Positions 5,650 through 7,346 of a stretch of 7,346 nucleotides of DNA are shown here, piece after piece (the stretch's first letter is position 1; each line of letters opens with the position of its first letter). Made by a program: the position numbers and the translations under genes. Source of the DNA: an uncultured Bacilli bacterium (GTDB lineage Bacteria > Bacillota_I > Bacilli_A > RF39 > UBA660); NCBI GenBank assembly GCA_944373065.1, contig CALWAJ010000058.1, forward strand, positions 1 to 7,346. The letters run 5' to 3'. The notes beneath the pieces were generated by a model that was not told where the DNA came from, searched no databases, and saw nothing but the letters and a program-made list of their open reading frames with translations.

Positions 5650-7036
5650 CTAAACTCCATGTCTTCGCTTCTGTAATCTCTACATTAACAATACTACCAA
5701 GATCTACATCTTCTCCAGTAAAATTAATTAATTTATTAGTATCACTGTAACCAAAGTATTCGTTTTTCTTATCGCTTATACCTTCTACTAAAACAGGAAC
5801 TTTCTTACCTACAAGTTTCTCATTATTTTCTTTAAAATAAGTATTAACTATGTCATTAAGCTTATAAAGTCTTTGTTCTTTTTCTTCTTTAGTAACATTA
5901 TCTGGAAGCTTACTAGCAGGAGTACCAACTCTAGGTGAATAGATAAAGGTATAGGCATTATCATATTTACATTCCCTAACTAGTGTTAAAGTCTCTTCAA
6001 AATCCTCTTCTGTTTCACCTGGAAAACCTACAATAATATCAGTAGATATAGCAACATTAGGAATCATTTCTTTCATCTTATGGAACAATGTTAGATATTT
6101 ATCTTTAGTATAACGTCTTCCCATTAATTTAAGAATTCTATCACTACCTGATTGTACAGGTAAATGAACACTTGGCATAATATTAGGATACTTTGCAATT
6201 ACTTCTATCATATCATCAGTAAAGTCCCATGGATGACTAGTCATAAATCTAATTCTAAGTATATTAGTCTTAGCGACATCTTCTAGAAGTTCTGCAAGAG
6301 AATAATCATCATATAAATCTTTTCCATAGGCATTAACATTTTGACCAAGTAATGTTACTTCTTTATAACCATCTTTAATAAGATTATCTATTTCTTTTAA
6401 GATATCTTCTTTTTCTCTACTTCTTTGTCTTCCTCTAGTATAAGGAACAATACAGTATGTACAGAACTTATCACAGCCATAGATAATATTAACATAGGCT
6501 TTATATTTACTATTTCTATCTACTGGTAGGCTTTCTATTAAATCTCCTTCACGAGAATAAACTTCTATTTGTTGTTTAGATTCACTCTTCTCTAATATTT
6601 CTGGTATTTGATAAAAGTTATGAGTACCAACTACAAAGTTTACAAATGGATATTTTTTCATAATAGTATTAACAACTATCTCTTCTTGAGCCATACATCC
6701 ACATAAACCTATCATTAAATCTCTTTTAGACTCTTTTACATGTTTAGCTTTACCAAGTAATCCAAAAGCTTTATTATGAGCATTCTCTCTAATAGAGCAT
6801 GTATTTAATAAAACAAGGTTAGCATCTTCTATTTTATCAGTAAAATCAAAACCTAATAGTTCTAATATACCTTTAATATTCTCACTATCATGTTCATTCA
6901 TTTGACAACCATAAGTCTTTAAATAACACTTCTTACCCTTATATTTATTAAGATATTTAGAATCTAATTTATAATTTATTTTATTATAATCTATTTTCTC
7001 ACTACTCCGAGCGACTTTAAAATCAGGTAAATGCAT
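5630..7036 (-). CDS. miaB: tRNA-2-methylthio-N6-dimethylallyladenosine synthase MiaB
   Basis: Radical-SAM methylthiotransferase converting i6A37 to ms2i6A37 in tRNAs reading UNN codons, using two 4Fe-4S clusters. From the ATG at 7036 (468 residues): the N-terminal UPF0004 domain has three cluster cysteines, C44 (YGCQMNEHDSE), C80 (LLNTCSIRENA) and C114 (CGCMAQ). The radical-SAM triad is C188, C192 and C195 in YGCDKFCTYCIVPYTRGRQRSR. LLGQNVNAYG, HLPVQSGSD and DIIVGFPGET follow, and a TRAM RNA-binding domain closes the protein (about 405-465). The N-terminal extension of about 35 residues is like Bacillus MiaB. An ATG at 7072 would add 12 residues but lies in the promoter's -10; the chosen start has only a poor AGTGGTG-like site, so the start is less sure than the identity. 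It overlaps ymcA by 20 bp. Confidence 0.97.
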   Translation of the reverse strand: MHLPDFKVARSSEKIDYNKINYKLDSKYLNKYKGKKCYLKTYGCQMNEHDSENIKGILELLGFDFTDKIEDANLVLLNTCSIRENAHNKAFGLLGKAKHVKESKRDLMIGLCGCMAQEEIVVNTIMKKYPFVNFVVGTHNFYQIPEILEKSESKQQIEVYSREGDLIESLPVDRNSKYKAYVNIIYGCDKFCTYCIVPYTRGRQRSREKEDILKEIDNLIKDGYKEVTLLGQNVNAYGKDLYDDYSLAELLEDVAKTNILRIRFMTSHPWDFTDDMIEVIAKYPNIMPSVHLPVQSGSDRILKLMGRRYTKDKYLTLFHKMKEMIPNVAISTDIIVGFPGETEEDFEETLTLVRECKYDNAYTFIYSPRVGTPASKLPDNVTKEEKEQRLYKLNDIVNTYFKENNEKLVGKKVPVLVEGISDKKNEYFGYSDTNKLINFTGEDVDLGSIVNVEITEAKTWSLDGKVSK

Positions 7037-7062
7037 AACACCACTTCTTTCTAAACAGTTAT

Positions 7063-7071
7063 ATTTTAGCA
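7063..7071 (-). promoter_or_regulatory. Candidate extended -10 promoter of miaB-ymcA
   Basis: TGCTAAAAT (7063-7071 on the minus strand) is an extended -10: TGn directly before TAAAAT (5 of 6). The -35 position holds only T-rich sequence, which extended -10 promoters tolerate. Transcription would start near 7056, leaving a leader of about 20 bases to the ATG at 7036 and ruling out the ATG at 7072 as the start. Confidence 0.45.
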
Positions 7072-7081
7072 TAAATTAACC

Positions 7082-7111
7082 AAAAGAAAAAGAAGAAGTT
7101 TTTTCTTCTTT
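7082..7111 (-). terminator. Terminator after the right-edge gene
   Basis: AAAGAAG (7105-7111) and CTTCTTT (7089-7095) on the minus strand form a seven-base-pair stem with a nine-base loop; a shifted pairing, AAGAAG with CTTCTT, is also possible. TTCTTTT (7082-7088) follows. It starts five bases after the stop of the right-edge gene. The stem is AT-rich and weak, but the place and tail fit an intrinsic terminator. Confidence 0.5.
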
Positions 7112-7115
7112 AGAT

Positions 7116-7346
7116 TTATTGAAGGGCAATCTCGAATGGATGCTCCTTAGTACCATCTCCATCAGTTATTACTACGTTAGATTTTAGATTTACAGAAGGC
7201 CGCACGCCACTCGAATTGTCCGAAGGCGAACGGCTGCTAGCGTTACCATAGTTGTTGACATACCGAACCTTTGACGAAGAATATGGTGTTAGAGTCCAAT
7301 AGTATGTATTGTTACCATATCTATCAAATTGACCAGCCATTAATTC
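7116..7346 (-). CDS. C-terminal end of a lectin-fold/DUF6273-like protein (5' partial)
   Basis: The frame is open to the right edge (codons for Glu-Leu precede the first Met), so this is the end of a longer gene, not a complete 74-residue one. The visible part reads YYWTLTPYSSSKVRYVNNYG, then SSGVRPSVNLKSNVVI, then DGDGTKEHPFEI. A 'W-T/S-x-S-P-Y-S ... N-x-G-V-R-P-x-x-x-L' pattern is typical of the end of C-type-lectin-like and DUF6273-type domains in secreted or surface proteins of gut Firmicutes, often with a GDGT...NPY-like tail. Function, length and any signal peptide cannot be seen. Composition changes sharply inside it: the first and last codons are AT-rich like the neighbours, while the middle uses TCG, CGG, GGC, GTG and CGT, rare elsewhere here. 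Family assignment is from memory of the motif and moderate. Confidence 0.6.
   Translation of the reverse strand, partial: ELMAGQFDRYGNNTYYWTLTPYSSSKVRYVNNYGNASSRSPSDNSSGVRPSVNLKSNVVITDGDGTKEHPFEIALQ
7196..7290 (-). other. GC-rich, alien-composition patch; candidate DGR variable region
   Basis: At 7201-7240, 25 of 40 bases are G or C, in a window otherwise very AT-rich. The patch covers the codons from about SSSKVRYVNN to SGVRPS, at the position where diversity-generating retroelements rewrite lectin-fold targets: the surface-loop codons just before the end of the domain. It contains several AAC, AGC and GAC codons, as expected when AAC in a template is mutated at A. The GC-rich GTGGCGTGCGGCC at its downstream end resembles the GC-rich homing-initiation segment of known variable regions. 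No reverse transcriptase or template repeat is within the window, so the call is a hypothesis; local transfer or recombination would also fit. Confidence 0.35.

Noticed and set aside
7037..7072. ATG at 7072 as the miaB start
   Set aside because: It lacks a Shine-Dalgarno, lies within a likely extended -10 element, and the extra 12 residues do not resemble MiaB. Not excluded completely, because the site at 7036 is also weak.
7116..7340. A complete 74-residue small protein starting at the ATG at 7340
   Set aside because: The frame is open through the window edge, no ribosome site is visible in the six remaining bases, and the sequence looks like the end of a larger domain.
97..7346. Mycoplasma-type code (TGA read as Trp)
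   Set aside because: Tryptophans in RseP, CotE, MiaB and the right-edge gene are TGG, no in-frame TGA was needed, and spore-coat genes argue against a mollicute.
1..7346. Genes on the plus strand, CRISPR arrays, tRNA or riboswitch structures
   Set aside because: No plausible plus-strand coding frame, no regularly spaced repeat and no clover-leaf or known riboswitch core was recognised.

Overview
The window is very AT-rich chromosomal DNA, and every recognisable gene is on the minus strand, so transcription runs from the right edge to the left. Tryptophan is encoded by TGG throughout and every gene ends in TAA or TAG, so nothing suggests the Mycoplasma code. A clear homologue of the spore outer-coat protein CotE beside miaB and a YmcA/YlbF-family gene points to a low-GC, spore-forming member of the Bacilli/Firmicutes, probably a host-associated lineage. 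That assignment is an inference from content and synteny; no rRNA is present.

In order of transcription: (1) 7346-7116 is the 3' end of a gene entering from the right edge. It has a C-type-lectin/DUF6273-like 'GVRPSVNL...GDGT' tail and contains a GC-rich patch unlike everything else here, followed by a terminator. (2) 7036-5302 is a two-gene operon, miaB (tRNA ms2i6A synthase) and a YmcA/RicA-like gene, overlapping by 20 bp and closed by a long hairpin terminator. (3) 5118-4267 is an Rpn/PD-(D/E)XK 'transposase-like' nuclease gene with its own terminator. (4) 4133-3600 is cotE, started by TTG, with a match to a sigma-K-type promoter directly upstream. (5) A 13-bp hairpin that probably ends cotE also contains the -35 box of a textbook sigma-A promoter driving rpsP (bS16) and khpA, which overlap by one base. 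(6) 2926-2006 is a small, unnamed HExxH protein resembling the core of M3 oligopeptidases. (7) 1939-97 is cdsA (CDP-diacylglycerol synthase) and rseP (site-2 intramembrane protease), translationally coupled, with a probable promoter before cdsA.

The order miaB-ymcA-cotE is the B. subtilis order (ymcB-ymcA-cotE-mutS), here interrupted by the Rpn gene and cut off before mutS. rpsP-khpA lacks the usual rimM-trmD continuation, and cdsA-rseP lacks the frequent uppS/dxr neighbours. The window therefore joins several conserved cores with less usual insertions.

The most promising points for a second look are the alien-composition 3' end of the right-edge gene (candidate diversity-generating-retroelement variable region), the minimal M3-like peptidase, the cysteine-free YmcA homologue, and the compact cotE control region (sigma-K-like promoter, TTG start, decoy 5-codon ORF). 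No CRISPR array, tRNA, rRNA, riboswitch or insertion sequence with terminal repeats was seen. No gene-free stretch exceeds 180 bases.
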